A stretch of DNA of 64,000 nt from Flavobacteriales bacterium UBA1494. Its GTDB lineage: Bacteria; Bacteroidota; Bacteroidia; Flavobacteriales_E; Vicingaceae. The notes under the pieces are model-generated. The model searched no databases. It saw nothing but the letters and a program-made list of their open reading frames with translations, and was not told where the DNA came from. The translations under genes were made by a program, and so were the position numbers. Within the stretch, counting starts at the first letter, position 1, and each line of letters starts with the position of its first letter. Positions 53,434 to 61,583 of this stretch are shown piece by piece. Location of the stretch: NCBI GenBank assembly GCA_905182175.1, contig CAJJAT010000015.1, positions 124,001 to 188,000 of the forward strand, written 5' to 3'.

Positions 53434-54345
53434 TTGAGCACAATTAATAGCAGATTTTCAAGAATACTAACGTATACTGCATTAACATTATCGTCGGGTT
53501 TTTTGTTTTCGTTGTTATCTTTTTTGGTAATTAATTTAATTAGTGGAATACCGTTCGGCCAAATTTCAACAGAGTTAGATAACTTAAATACTGAGTACAA
53601 TATAAACTTAATTAAAGTGTTACTTTTTATGAATAGTTTTGGACTGTTCGTTCTTCCACCACTTACCTTTTGTTATATTTTTCGCCTTCCAATTATAGAT
53701 TTTTTCAAATTAAATGAATTTCGAACTATTCGGTTATTTCCAGTATTATTTCTACTTTTTGTACTAGTTCTTCCCATCTTGAACTTCACAGTAGAGTGGA
53801 ATAAACTTTTAAACCTTCCCGATTGGCTTTCCGATGTTGAAACTTGGATGAAAACTGCTGAAGATAGCGCTACAGAAAAAACTACCGCTTTATTACGAAT
53901 GAATAGCTACACAGACTTATTTATCAACCTTATTTTAGTTGGATTACTCCCTGCAGTTGGGGAAGAATTAGCGTTTAGAGGGGTTATACAACAAACTTTA
54001 ATTAAACACACCACAAATCCACATTGGGGAATTTGGGGTGCTGCCTTTATCTTTAGCTTTATACACTTTCAGTTTTTCGGGTTTTTACCTCGATTACTGT
54101 TGGGTGCATTCTTTGGATATTTATTCTTTTGGTCTAAGAGCTTGTGGCTGCCAATTTTAGGACACTTCATAAACAACGGAAGTGCAGTCTTGATTTCTTT
54201 CTACTTCAAAGACAATGGAATTGAAGAACAAATTGAACAGCTCGGAACAAGTGAAGAAACAAATTACATTCCTCTTATTTCTGTTACCTTGTTTTGTGGG
54301 TTACTCTATTATTTTAAAAAGCAATGCGATCGACTATTGATCTAG
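53434..54345 (+). CDS. CPBP-family intramembrane metalloprotease
   Basis: A 303-residue membrane protein with about eight helices and the CAAX/CPBP protease (Abi) motifs. Motif 1 is VGEELAFRGVIQQTL with the Glu-Glu pair and Arg, motif 2 FSFIHFQFFGFLPRLLLG with His, and motif 3 LGHFINNGSAVL with His and Asn. Family members cut or modify peptides in the membrane; the substrate is unknown. The start seems to be TTG, facing dusB with 44 bases between. The short charged C-terminus (FKKQCDRLLI) is cytoplasmic. Confidence 0.88.
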   Translation: MSTINSRFSRILTYTALTLSSGFLFSLLSFLVINLISGIPFGQISTELDNLNTEYNINLIKVLLFMNSFGLFVLPPLTFCYIFRLPIIDFFKLNEFRTIRLFPVLFLLFVLVLPILNFTVEWNKLLNLPDWLSDVETWMKTAEDSATEKTTALLRMNSYTDLFINLILVGLLPAVGEELAFRGVIQQTLIKHTTNPHWGIWGAAFIFSFIHFQFFGFLPRLLLGAFFGYLFFWSKSLWLPILGHFINNGSAVLISFYFKDNGIEEQIEQLGTSEETNYIPLISVTLFCGLLYYFKKQCDRLLI

Positions 54346-54610
54346 GTTCAACTGCGCTTTAAGATACAAGGGGGTATAAAAAACGGAATAGCATTGGGAT
54401 TAATAAAGCCATAACGAGTCTTTTTTTAAGTGGATTTGAAGAAGAAATTTGGTTTTAATAAGTGGAATTGTCGAAGACTTTCATAGATATAAAACACACT
54501 CAAATATTCAATGAGAACAAAACCTGTTTGTCTATCTCACCATTCTCCTTGTGTATTCTAATCCACACAAAAATAGATTGTTACCTAACTACAAACCTCG
54601 TGTTACAGCT

Positions 54611-55009
54611 TTAATCCTTCTTGCTCTTGCTCCACATAAATACTTTATCGTTACCAACATATTCATCCAGATCCTTAGAAACTAAAATTGCAACAACATC
54701 AAATAAAGGCAGCAAACCAAAACCTCCACCCAAAGTTAAAGAATACACTACTGGTACATTCTCTTTTGTTCCTAAATAAATTCGATGAACCCCAAAATGA
54801 CCTAAAAATAAAGCTAATAGAACTGCTTTTAGTTTTCTAAATTTAGGCTTCACAACAGTAGTTTCATCTATAGGCACACTTAAATCTATCGTTTCCAAAA
54901 ACTCTGTCTGCTGTAAAATAGAAATATCTACTGCCTTGGTTGAAGCAAGCAAAGCAGTAGATATCCCAAAAAATATAAAAAGCACTAAACTTACAAGTTT
55001 ACTTTGCAT
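54611..55009 (-). CDS. TM2-domain membrane protein with signal peptide
   Basis: A 132-residue protein. A signal peptide or first helix ([18 protein letters not shown]) is followed by a polar ~35-residue segment and a TM2 domain: [20 protein letters not shown], then [20 protein letters not shown], with the conserved G-HR-YLG turn between two helices. The C-terminus is charged (MWSKSKKD). TM2 proteins are widespread in Bacteroidota and their function is unknown. Its start overlaps the end of sodA by 11 bases, so it is probably made from the sodA transcript. Confidence 0.82.
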   Translation of the reverse strand: MQSKLVSLVLFIFFGISTALLASTKAVDISILQQTEFLETIDLSVPIDETTVVKPKFRKLKAVLLALFLGHFGVHRIYLGTKENVPVVYSLTLGGGFGLLPLFDVVAILVSKDLDEYVGNDKVFMWSKSKKD

Positions 55010-55598
55010 TGTTCATGTGTGCTGTGACTCTGTCCCAATCTACTACATTAAAAAAAGCGTTAATGTAGTCAGGTCTTCTGTTCTGGTAATTCAAGTAATA
55101 CGCGTGCTCCCATACGTCAATTCCTAAGATTGGTGTTCCACCACAACCATATCCCATAACTGGATTGTCTTGGTTAGGCGTCGAGCAAACTTCTAGTTTC
55201 CCATCTTTTAAACAAAGCCAAGCCCAACCAGAACCAAACTGAGTTGCTGCTGCGTTGCTAAACTTTGTTTTAAATTCTTCAAAAGAACCGAAAGCTTCAT
55301 TTATTTTTTCTGCTAACTCTCCCGCTGGATCACCACCGCCGTTTGGAGACATAATGTCCCAAAATAATCCGTGATTGTAAAATCCCCCACCGTTATTTCT
55401 AACGCCTGCCGACAAATTGTCTCCTGATAAAATATCCTCAATCGACTTTTCTGCATCAACAGTTCCTTCAATAGCTGCGTTTAATTTAGACGTATACCCC
55501 GCATGGTGCTTAGAATGGTGAATCTCCATTGTTCTAGCGTCAATATGTGGATCGAGTGCGTCGTAACTGTAATTTAATTTTGGTAATTCAAAAGCCAT
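54999..55598 (-). CDS. sodA: Superoxide dismutase, Fe/Mn family
   Basis: This cytoplasmic enzyme converts superoxide to oxygen and hydrogen peroxide. The 199 residues hold the four metal ligands: His27 ([11 protein letters not shown]), His76 ([10 protein letters not shown]), Asp161 and His165 ([20 protein letters not shown]). No signal peptide is present. Metal choice (Fe, Mn or either) cannot be fixed from sequence alone. It has its own -7 element and overlaps the TM2 gene downstream. An acidic lipoprotein gene is divergent from it. Confidence 0.96.
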   Translation of the reverse strand: MAFELPKLNYSYDALDPHIDARTMEIHHSKHHAGYTSKLNAAIEGTVDAEKSIEDILSGDNLSAGVRNNGGGFYNHGLFWDIMSPNGGGDPAGELAEKINEAFGSFEEFKTKFSNAAATQFGSGWAWLCLKDGKLEVCSTPNQDNPVMGYGCGGTPILGIDVWEHAYYLNYQNRRPDYINAFFNVVDWDRVTAHMNNAK

Positions 55599-55632
55599 AA
55601 TAATTTGTTTTTGTTCTATTTAATTTACTTTT

Positions 55633-55640
55633 CAAAGGTA
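55633..55640 (-). promoter_or_regulatory. -7 promoter element of sodA
   Basis: On the minus strand TACCTTTG matches TAnnTTTG, 34 bases before the sodA ATG. No well-spaced -33 box is found. Confidence 0.5.
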
Positions 55641-55707
55641 AAAATCTTTCTAGTAATAAAAAAACCGGCAAATGTTAAACTTGTTTTATTAATACTTCTT
55701 AATTATC

Positions 55708-55715
55708 TACATTTG
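55708..55715 (+). promoter_or_regulatory. -7 promoter element of the acidic lipoprotein gene
   Basis: TACATTTG matches TAnnTTTG and ends 24 bases before the ATG. A TTG at 55681-55683 lies 24 bases upstream, slightly long for a -33 box. Confidence 0.5.
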
Positions 55716-55732
55716 TTGTTAATTAACAACAA
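55713..55732. promoter_or_regulatory. Perfect 20-bp palindrome at the transcription start of the lipoprotein gene
   Basis: ttgttgttaattaacaacaa is fully self-complementary and begins inside the -7 element. It covers the expected transcription start and the first bases of the leader. It could be an operator for a dimeric repressor or a 5' hairpin that protects the mRNA. Confidence 0.45.
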
Positions 55733-55739
55733 AAAAAAG

Positions 55740-56012
55740 ATGAAAAAATTTTTAACACTATTTGCTGTAGCTGCTCTATTTTCGGCTGTAGCTTGCGGAG
55801 ACGCAAAACAAGATGCTTCTAATGTTGAAGAAGAAGCAAAAGTAATGATGGATGACATGAATGCTGCAATGGAAGAAGTAACTGAAACTGCAGTTGATTC
55901 TACTGATGAAGCAATGGAAGCTGTTGAAGAAGTAATGGAAGAAGCTGTTGATTCAATAAAAGCTGAAACTGTTGACGCGGTGGAAGCTGAAACTGTTGAT
56001 GCAGTAAAGTAG
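55740..56012 (+). CDS. Small acidic lipoprotein with amphipathic repeats
   Basis: A 90-residue protein with a lipoprotein signal (MKKFLTLFAVAALFSAVAC, lipid on Cys19). The mature 70 residues are almost all Glu, Asp, Ala, Val, Met, with a recurring pattern (ETAVDSTDEAMEAVEEVMEE, AVDSIKAETVDAVEAETVDA) and no aromatic residue. This should form one long amphipathic helix, perhaps a coiled coil, in the periplasm or on the membrane surface. No named family. The start at 55740 is set by the lipobox; an upstream in-frame ATG (55605) would span the promoter. A strong terminator follows, so it may be highly expressed. Confidence 0.85.
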   Translation: MKKFLTLFAVAALFSAVACGDAKQDASNVEEEAKVMMDDMNAAMEEVTETAVDSTDEAMEAVEEVMEEAVDSIKAETVDAVEAETVDAVK

Positions 56013-56026
56013 TTTTTACGTATTTC

Positions 56027-56071
56027 AAAAAACCTCCAAAAGTTTCAACTGAAATTCTTGGAGGTTTTTTT
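56027..56071 (+). terminator. Intrinsic terminator after the acidic lipoprotein gene
   Basis: Arms aaaaaacctccaa and ttggaggtttttt are perfect 13-bp complements; the loop contains a further tttca/tgaaa pairing. A T-run completes it. Its T-run lies next to the promoter of the PhoD-like gene. Confidence 0.92.
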
Positions 56072-56075
56072 GTGC

Positions 56076-56083
56076 TAATTTTG
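56076..56083 (+). promoter_or_regulatory. -7 promoter element of the PhoD-like gene
   Basis: TAATTTTG matches TAnnTTTG and is separated from the ATG by only five bases (CACCC), so transcription should start at or beside the start codon. A TTG at 56058-56060 is 15 bases upstream, short for a -33 box. Confidence 0.5.
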
Positions 56084-56088
56084 CACCC

Positions 56089-57378
56089 ATGAAAAATATT
56101 CTTGTTTTACCGTTCCTTTTACTCTCTCATTTTGTTTTCGGGCAGCTACTTTCTGGACCTATGATTGGACACCAAACACACATGGAAACAAAGATTTGGT
56201 TACAAACGAAGACTCCAATGTCCTTGAATGTTTACTATACATCTGAAGAAGATTCGGCTCTGAAAAAACTCCCACAGAGCATCATAACTGAAATAGAAAA
56301 TTGGAACACGGTCACTATTAACTTTAACAGACTTGATCCAAATACCAGTTATTCCTACATCATAAAATCTGATGATACCTTGCTGATTGAAGGAACATTC
56401 AAGACTCCAGCTCTGCTAAATACGCTTGAATTATCTGACTTTAGTTTTGCCTTTGGGAGCTGCACCTACATTAATGAAAAAGCTTATGATCAAAGCGGAG
56501 AACCTTTTGGGAGACCTTTAGACATTATTAATACTATTGAACAGCAACACCCTAACTTTATGATTTGGCTAGGTGATAATATTTATTTGAGGAAAGGCGA
56601 ATGGGGTTCGAAAACTGGAATATACAGACGCTACACCGATCTTAAATCAAGACCTGAATTACAGCGTTTTTGGAAAAGCATTCCCCACTATGCTATTTGG
56701 GACGATCATGATTTTGGTCCCAACGACGCAGATAGAAGTTTTATAAACAAGAAATTGGCACTTCAAGCATTTAAGGACTTTTGGGCAAACCCAAGCTACG
56801 GGATCAATGAACAGCCCGGTATTACTTCTAGTTTTACACATCAAGATGCTGAATTTTTTTTATTGGACAACAGGTACTTTAGAAGCCCTAACAAAAGAAT
56901 AACAGGTGACCGACAAATACTTGGGGCAAAGCAAATTGAATGGCTAATTGATGCGTTAGTTAACAGTAAAGCTAGCTTCAAATTTATTGTTGTTGGCGGT
57001 CAATTTTTAAGTAATGCCGCGGTGTATGAAAATCACGCTACCTATCCAAAGGAGAGAGAGTTTCTATTAGAGCTAATCGAAAAAGAAGAATTAAAAAACA
57101 TTGTTTTCCTTACAGGTGATCGCCACAAAACCGAGCTCAGTCAATTGACATTAAAAAACGGAACAACGCTATATGATTTTACCTCTTCCCCTATGGCTTC
57201 AAAAGCTTTCGACTCGAAAGACGAAGGAAATGACAACCAGGTTGAAGGAACTCATGTCGCAACCCAAAACTTTGGTACCATTTCTGTTTCAGGACAATAT
57301 AACAATAGGGTACTAAAGCTTAGGACATTTGATTCAAAAGGCACGTTACTTTGGCAAAAAGAAATTGCAAAACAATAG
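56089..57378 (+). CDS. PhoD-like alkaline phosphatase / phosphodiesterase
   Basis: A 429-residue exported metallophosphoesterase. A signal peptide (ILVLPFLLLSHFVFGQ) is followed by an N-terminal Ig-like domain (IWLQTKTPMSLNVYYTSEE) and the PhoD catalytic domain. Metal-site motifs are FAFGSCTYINEKAY with Cys, MIWLGDNIYLRKGEWGS (Asp, Asn), YAIWDDHDFGPNDADRSF (Asp-Asp-His-Asp) and FLTGDRHKTELSQL (Asp, His). PhoD enzymes release phosphate from phosphodiesters using Ca2+ and Fe3+. The protein is soluble in the periplasm or secreted; no lipobox or sorting domain is clear. The mRNA looks leaderless. Confidence 0.92.
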   Translation: MKNILVLPFLLLSHFVFGQLLSGPMIGHQTHMETKIWLQTKTPMSLNVYYTSEEDSALKKLPQSIITEIENWNTVTINFNRLDPNTSYSYIIKSDDTLLIEGTFKTPALLNTLELSDFSFAFGSCTYINEKAYDQSGEPFGRPLDIINTIEQQHPNFMIWLGDNIYLRKGEWGSKTGIYRRYTDLKSRPELQRFWKSIPHYAIWDDHDFGPNDADRSFINKKLALQAFKDFWANPSYGINEQPGITSSFTHQDAEFFLLDNRYFRSPNKRITGDRQILGAKQIEWLIDALVNSKASFKFIVVGGQFLSNAAVYENHATYPKEREFLLELIEKEELKNIVFLTGDRHKTELSQLTLKNGTTLYDFTSSPMASKAFDSKDEGNDNQVEGTHVATQNFGTISVSGQYNNRVLKLRTFDSKGTLLWQKEIAKQ

Positions 57379-57432
57379 TAGAACTTCCGCAGCCCTCTTT
57401 TTGTGTTTTATTTACTTTTAGAAAAACAAACT

Positions 57433-58176
57433 ATGAACATTAAAATCGCCTACGTTGCACTTGCTTCTTCTGTTATACTTTCTTGCGGAACAGTAAATGA
57501 GATTATGAAAGGAGTTGAAGAGGTCTTAAACGAAACGACGGGAACAACCAACTCAATTCCTTCCAACCTGGAAATAGGAAATGGCTTGAAAGAAGCCCTA
57601 GTTAAGGGAGCATCTGATGGGGTTTTGAATCTTTCAAAAGCAGGGGGATACCTAGACAATGCTCAATTTAAAATTCCTTTCCCAAAGGATGCTGAAAAAA
57701 TAGAAAGCACTTTACGTAACATTGGCCTTGGAAGCGAAGTCGATAAAGTAATTGTCTCTTTAAACAGGGCTGCAGAGGACGCAGTTACGCAAGCAAAGCC
57801 GTTATTTGTTAACGCAATTAAGCAAATGACTTTTACAGATGTTAAAAATATTTTAATGGGCGATAATATGGCAGCAACCAATTACTTGAAGGCAAAAACC
57901 AATTCTCAATTACAAGCAGCATTTAAACCTAAGATTCAAGCGTCACTAGATAAAGTGAACGCAACAAAATATTGGACCAATGTAATAAACACCTACAATA
58001 GATTGCCATTGGTAACTAAATTAAATCCAGACCTAAATTCATTTGTTACAGAAAAAGCTATTCAAGGTTTATTTACAAAAATCGCACAAGAAGAGGCTGC
58101 TATTAGAGGTAATCCGATACAACGAACTACAGGATTGTTAAAGAAGGTATTTGGCTATGCTGATAGTCAGAAATAA
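57433..58176 (+). CDS. DUF4197 lipoprotein
   Basis: A 247-residue protein with a lipoprotein signal (YVALASSVILSC, lipid on Cys18) and a DUF4197 domain from about residue 48: GLKEALVKGASDGVLNLSKA, GYLDNAQFKIPFPKDAEKIE, DAVTQAKPLFVNAIKQMTFT, and NLMGDNMAATNYLKAKT-like ILMGDNMAATNYLKAKTNSQ. The domain is widespread in Bacteroidota and Proteobacteria and has no established function. I chose the ATG at 57433 because it places the lipobox correctly. It is followed by a hairpin terminator. Confidence 0.9.
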   Translation: MNIKIAYVALASSVILSCGTVNEIMKGVEEVLNETTGTTNSIPSNLEIGNGLKEALVKGASDGVLNLSKAGGYLDNAQFKIPFPKDAEKIESTLRNIGLGSEVDKVIVSLNRAAEDAVTQAKPLFVNAIKQMTFTDVKNILMGDNMAATNYLKAKTNSQLQAAFKPKIQASLDKVNATKYWTNVINTYNRLPLVTKLNPDLNSFVTEKAIQGLFTKIAQEEAAIRGNPIQRTTGLLKKVFGYADSQK

Positions 58177-58218
58177 TCAGAGTAAAATAGCCTTTATAGC
58201 AGGCTGACGTATTATTAT

Positions 58219-58255
58219 AAAAACCCTCTCAAAAAATGATTTTGGGAGGGTTTTT
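58219..58255 (+). terminator. Intrinsic terminator after the DUF4197 gene
   Basis: aaaaaccctctcaaaa pairs with ttttgggagggttttt, with one T-G wobble, around a short loop, ending in a T-run. Confidence 0.9.
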
Positions 58256-58298
58256 GTTTTGTAAATTTTAGCTGTCTAAAAAGTTATAATTAGGGCTA

Positions 58299-58730
58299 TT
58301 ATATTTCCATTAGTTTAATCAGTTCTATAGCGTTTTTCGTAAGTAGAAAGCTAGTTTCATCAAAAGATGGCGCTCCAAAAGGAATGTCTTGTAAAACAGT
58401 AAATCCAAATGGCTCCTTCGGAATCCCAATCATGCTTTTATCCATCATGCCGTTCATGTTTATGTCTTGCATAAGGGTGATTGCATATTCACCTTTTGGA
58501 AACTTACCAAGGTCGATTACCATTGAAGTTCCTTCTACTTTTACGCTATATCCTTTAAGTGCCTTTTCACCTGTTTCTGGGAATCCGTCTTTTGAGTTAA
58601 ATAACAATATACCTAAATTCCCTTTTTGTTCCTTTATTCCTTCTACTTTAATAGAAAGTTGATGCCCATCAGGTTTTTCTGAAAACCCAAAAAGCAGCAC
58701 TAAACTTGTAAATAGAATTAAACTCTTCAT
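58299..58730 (-). CDS. DUF2141 secreted protein
   Basis: A 143-residue protein with a signal peptide (MKSLILFTSLVLLFGFS) and a DUF2141 domain: GNLGILLFNSKDGFPETGEK, MQDINMNGMMDKSMIGIPKE, PFGFTVLQDIPFGAPSFDET. The DINxNGxMD loop is the calcium-like signature of the family, in place of the usual H-D-xNxNGKMD. The role is unknown. The start at 58730 follows a perfect -7 element by 14 bases; a GTG at 58745 would lie on that element and is rejected. Confidence 0.9.
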   Translation of the reverse strand: MKSLILFTSLVLLFGFSEKPDGHQLSIKVEGIKEQKGNLGILLFNSKDGFPETGEKALKGYSVKVEGTSMVIDLGKFPKGEYAITLMQDINMNGMMDKSMIGIPKEPFGFTVLQDIPFGAPSFDETSFLLTKNAIELIKLMEI

Positions 58731-58744
58731 GTTGTTGTTTAACA

Positions 58745-58752
58745 CAAAGATA
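58745..58752 (-). promoter_or_regulatory. -7 promoter element of the DUF2141 gene
   Basis: On the minus strand TATCTTTG matches TAnnTTTG and ends 14 bases before the ATG. It shows that the DUF2141 gene has its own transcript, separate from the membrane-protein gene before it. Confidence 0.55.
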
Positions 58753-58772
58753 GTTGGAAATTTTACACTTTA

Positions 58773-59465
58773 CTAACTGAAAAATTTACTATTCCATTCC
58801 ACATCGCTGAAATTTTCGCGGATCATAAAGATAATCATGCAAGTAATCCCGCAGAGGGCAATAAAGCTATGAACAAACAAGAACATAAAAACATCGATAC
58901 TTGTCGTCGGTATTGCAAGCGCAAACAAAAATGCCACTCCCATTAGTGTCCAAAATAAAGACATAAAGCTTCGCAATGGCGCGGCTAGCAAAGACCTAAA
59001 TTTATTGAGCTCCCCTCCCCATTTGTGAATAAAATAGAACTTATTGTCCGATAATTGAAGGAACAGCAAAGGGTCAGAATCTTTATCCTCTAACTGGAAC
59101 AATTTCTTAGGTGCCACTATTTTAAAACCATCAATTGGATGGCCAAGTTCTTTTTCCAATGCTTTAACTTTTAAAATCGCTTCTGCAGGAATTTCTCCGA
59201 TAAATGCTTTTGAATCTAGAAATCGCAATCTGTACTTTACACAAATTTTCTTTATTTGTTCCAGATTATAAATGCTCTGCGGATTCAATTTAGACCAATC
59301 AATGTCCGGCTGTCCTTCTTGTTTGCCCTGTATTTTTTCAGAGATTATCGCTTCCTTTTCAATTTCATGATTTAATATATCCTGAACTTCGTCGAGAATG
59401 TCAACTTTAGATTTTCTTTTGATTCTTTCAAGTTCTGCTTGTAAATCAACCGTGTTAAAATTCAT
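58773..59465 (-). CDS. Membrane protein of unknown function, two C-terminal helices
   Basis: A 230-residue protein. The first ~150 residues are soluble and charged, with helices (FNTVDLQAELERIKRKSKVD) and a mixed region (YRLRFLDSKAFIGEIPAEAI, GFKIVAPKKLFQL, FYFIHKWGGELNKFRSLLAA). Two membrane helices follow (FWTLMGVAFLFALAIPTTSI and FLFVHSFIALCGITCMIIFM). I recognise no named family with certainty. The N-terminal part faces the cytoplasm by the positive-inside rule. It follows the cytochrome gene by about 125 bases in the same direction and may belong to that cluster. Confidence 0.75.
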   Translation of the reverse strand: MNFNTVDLQAELERIKRKSKVDILDEVQDILNHEIEKEAIISEKIQGKQEGQPDIDWSKLNPQSIYNLEQIKKICVKYRLRFLDSKAFIGEIPAEAILKVKALEKELGHPIDGFKIVAPKKLFQLEDKDSDPLLFLQLSDNKFYFIHKWGGELNKFRSLLAAPLRSFMSLFWTLMGVAFLFALAIPTTSIDVFMFLFVHSFIALCGITCMIIFMIRENFSDVEWNSKFFS

Positions 59466-59590
59466 CTTTTTAATATTAAAAAGTTAGTAACCTAAATTGT
59501 TTGGCAAAATGGCCCTTATTGGTTTGATTGATTTAGAGAGGTTATTATAAAAATAACCAACAAATGCTAACGATGTTTAAAAATTAAAAA

Positions 59591-60604
59591 TTAATTCGCC
59601 TTGAGCTCAATGTATGCTCTCAAATCTTCTAGTTGCTGGTTACTCATTCGTTCTTCAGTATACAGTGGCATATATCTAGGCTTACCTTGCCCCGCATAAG
59701 TCCCCTTACGCACAATGTCGTATAAATTGTAGTCCGTTTTCTTACCGATACTTCTTTTAAATTTTTGAAAATCAAGCTTGGAGTTGGTGAATGTCATTCC
59801 TGAAACACCCCCCTCTTGATGGCAAGACATACAACTCAATTCATAAATTAGCCTCCCATTTTCGGGGTTTCCTAGTTTTACATCTTCATATCCTAAATCT
59901 TGGCGATTTGGTGAGTGTCCAAAAGTTGCTGGTGATTTTTGAGCGTACAGTTCTTTAAACCAATCAATTTCTATCAATTCTTTCACCATGGTTTTTTCTA
60001 ACGTCACCTTTTGTTCGGCAGAAAGATCAAGGTCTTTAACTTTTAACTGGTTGTCCCAGAAATAGGCTAAAATTGCTTCTAACTCCCAGTCTTCCAAATA
60101 CCTTCCTGAAGAGCAAACCTTCGCACACAGCTGAGTTGATTCTGCTAAACTACTTTTGGCAGTCTTCACCAAATCACCGTACTTTTTATAGTAGTCGTCG
60201 TTGTACCAGCTTTCGCGATTGGCAATTCCATAAAAAGTACTTCCCTGTAAAAATTTTAATCCTTTTTCTTTTGCATACTCCAATCGGGCTTGAGGATCAA
60301 ATGAAGCTACACTGGGATCTTCTTGAACAGAGCTATGACAGGAGGTGCAGGTATAAAATCGGCTTATGTATTTAGATTTTCTGCCATCTGGACCAATCGT
60401 TCTACCTTTAAAAACCAGATCGTTTCCTTGTTGGATTTGCTCTGGTTTTGCATTTGGCCTAGCATGCTTCGGAAGCTCTTCGCCATTGGCCAAAAGAACT
60501 TCAGAAACGGTTAATTCATCGCTTATTTTTAAAGCCGGTAACTTAAGAGCAAGCGCCATAACTAGACAAACCGCTGATGCTAAAAACACTATTAAATATT
60601 TCAT
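59591..60604 (-). CDS. Dihaem c-type cytochrome
   Basis: A 337-residue exported cytochrome. The N-terminus is a signal peptide or anchor (MKYLIVFLASAVCLVMALAL). The first haem site CTSCH lies near residue 84 (ISRFYTCTSCHSSVQ). A middle region with WYNDDYYKKYGDLVKTAKS and LCAKVCSSGRYLEDWELEA has three extra Cys-containing turns. The second haem site CMSCH is in RLIYELSCMSCHQEGG, with PRYMPLYTEERMSNQQLEDL offering a Met ligand. It probably passes electrons in the periplasm. The start at 60604 is set by the signal peptide; an upstream ATG (60637) adds an unlike polar extension. It belongs to a group with DUF5777 and a second cytochrome. Confidence 0.87.
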   Translation of the reverse strand: MKYLIVFLASAVCLVMALALKLPALKISDELTVSEVLLANGEELPKHARPNAKPEQIQQGNDLVFKGRTIGPDGRKSKYISRFYTCTSCHSSVQEDPSVASFDPQARLEYAKEKGLKFLQGSTFYGIANRESWYNDDYYKKYGDLVKTAKSSLAESTQLCAKVCSSGRYLEDWELEAILAYFWDNQLKVKDLDLSAEQKVTLEKTMVKELIEIDWFKELYAQKSPATFGHSPNRQDLGYEDVKLGNPENGRLIYELSCMSCHQEGGVSGMTFTNSKLDFQKFKRSIGKKTDYNLYDIVRKGTYAGQGKPRYMPLYTEERMSNQQLEDLRAYIELKAN

Positions 60605-60725
60605 TTCCCTGTTTTTTAAACTAACTGTAACGTGCAAATATTTAACTCAAAATAAATTCCAGTACACTTCGAAGGCAACTCTCGTTTTCCATTTCAGAAT
60701 TCCATACTCTTCACCCCAAGATTCT

Positions 60726-61559
60726 CTATTTGTACTTCCTTCCTTTTACTTGAAAATTTCTTGTAATGTTAAAGCCTAGCATAATGTCTCCCTGACTCCA
60801 CTCCCCGTAAGTTTCAGAAATAAAGAATTTCTCAATCATTCCTCTAGAATTTCCTATATGCAATTGAAATACGTGGTGCTTCGTGGCAATGTCGACTCCT
60901 ACTGCTAATGAATTTGTATTGGCATCTGAAAGCTGATCAGGTATTGCGATATAGTATTCCGCTTTCAAACTCAACATCTGGGTTAGTCGAAGTCGACCTG
61001 CAGTACCAACAGAAAATATGTCGTTGCTAAACTCTTTGGTTGGAACTAAATTACGGTGTAAATAGGTTGGCATAACCTGAATGGAAAATGCATCTCCAAA
61101 CTTTTTTGCAAGTAACAATTGATGTGTGTAGGAAAACCGGAGCTTTCCCTCTATTTCTTGGTTTGCAGGGCTTTTTAAGGTGTTATAATCGGATGTACTT
61201 AACCACGTTAATGAAATAGGCGACCCTCCGCCTGTATTTTGTGTTAACAGCCTTGCTTTTACAAAACCATCTATTGTTTTTTGAAAAGAACTACGCCCAA
61301 TTCCTATGGTAATTTTATCAGTAATTCCATAATCGAATCCCATTCGAATGGTAGATTGATCTAATCCAAAGAGCTGGTACAATCCACCATTGAGCAAACC
61401 AAAACGGTGCGCAATAATAAATTTCATAGAACCTTCTTTGTTGGTTTCAACAGAATGTCCGTTTACGACCCTAGTGTCGTCAAACGTTTCGCTAACATCC
61501 TCCTGCGAAAACACTGCTACTGAACTAACAAGCAATATCGCTAGTAGACTTTTTTTCAT
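60726..61559 (-). CDS. DUF5777 outer-membrane beta-barrel protein
   Basis: A 277-residue protein with a signal peptide (KKSLLAILLVSSVAVFSQ) and a DUF5777 beta-barrel pattern: DDTRVVNGHSVETNKEGSMK, FIIAHRFGLLNGGLYQLFGL, MGFDYGITDKITIGIGRSS, and a final GDIMLGFNITRNFQVKGRKY. The conserved HRFG segment near residue 50 is a family hallmark. These proteins are regularly found with c-type cytochromes in Bacteroidota, so a role in electron transfer or substrate uptake across the outer membrane is plausible but unproven. The start is the ATG directly before KKSLLAILL; the upstream ATG adds only three residues. Confidence 0.85.
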   Translation of the reverse strand: MKKSLLAILLVSSVAVFSQEDVSETFDDTRVVNGHSVETNKEGSMKFIIAHRFGLLNGGLYQLFGLDQSTIRMGFDYGITDKITIGIGRSSFQKTIDGFVKARLLTQNTGGGSPISLTWLSTSDYNTLKSPANQEIEGKLRFSYTHQLLLAKKFGDAFSIQVMPTYLHRNLVPTKEFSNDIFSVGTAGRLRLTQMLSLKAEYYIAIPDQLSDANTNSLAVGVDIATKHHVFQLHIGNSRGMIEKFFISETYGEWSQGDIMLGFNITRNFQVKGRKYK

Positions 61560-61583
61560 AGGGTACATTTAATGTAAATTAGT

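Noticed and set aside
60366-60779. Plus-strand frame of 137 codons near the cytochrome gene
   Set aside because: It is antisense to the dihaem cytochrome for most of its length and has no recognisable feature.
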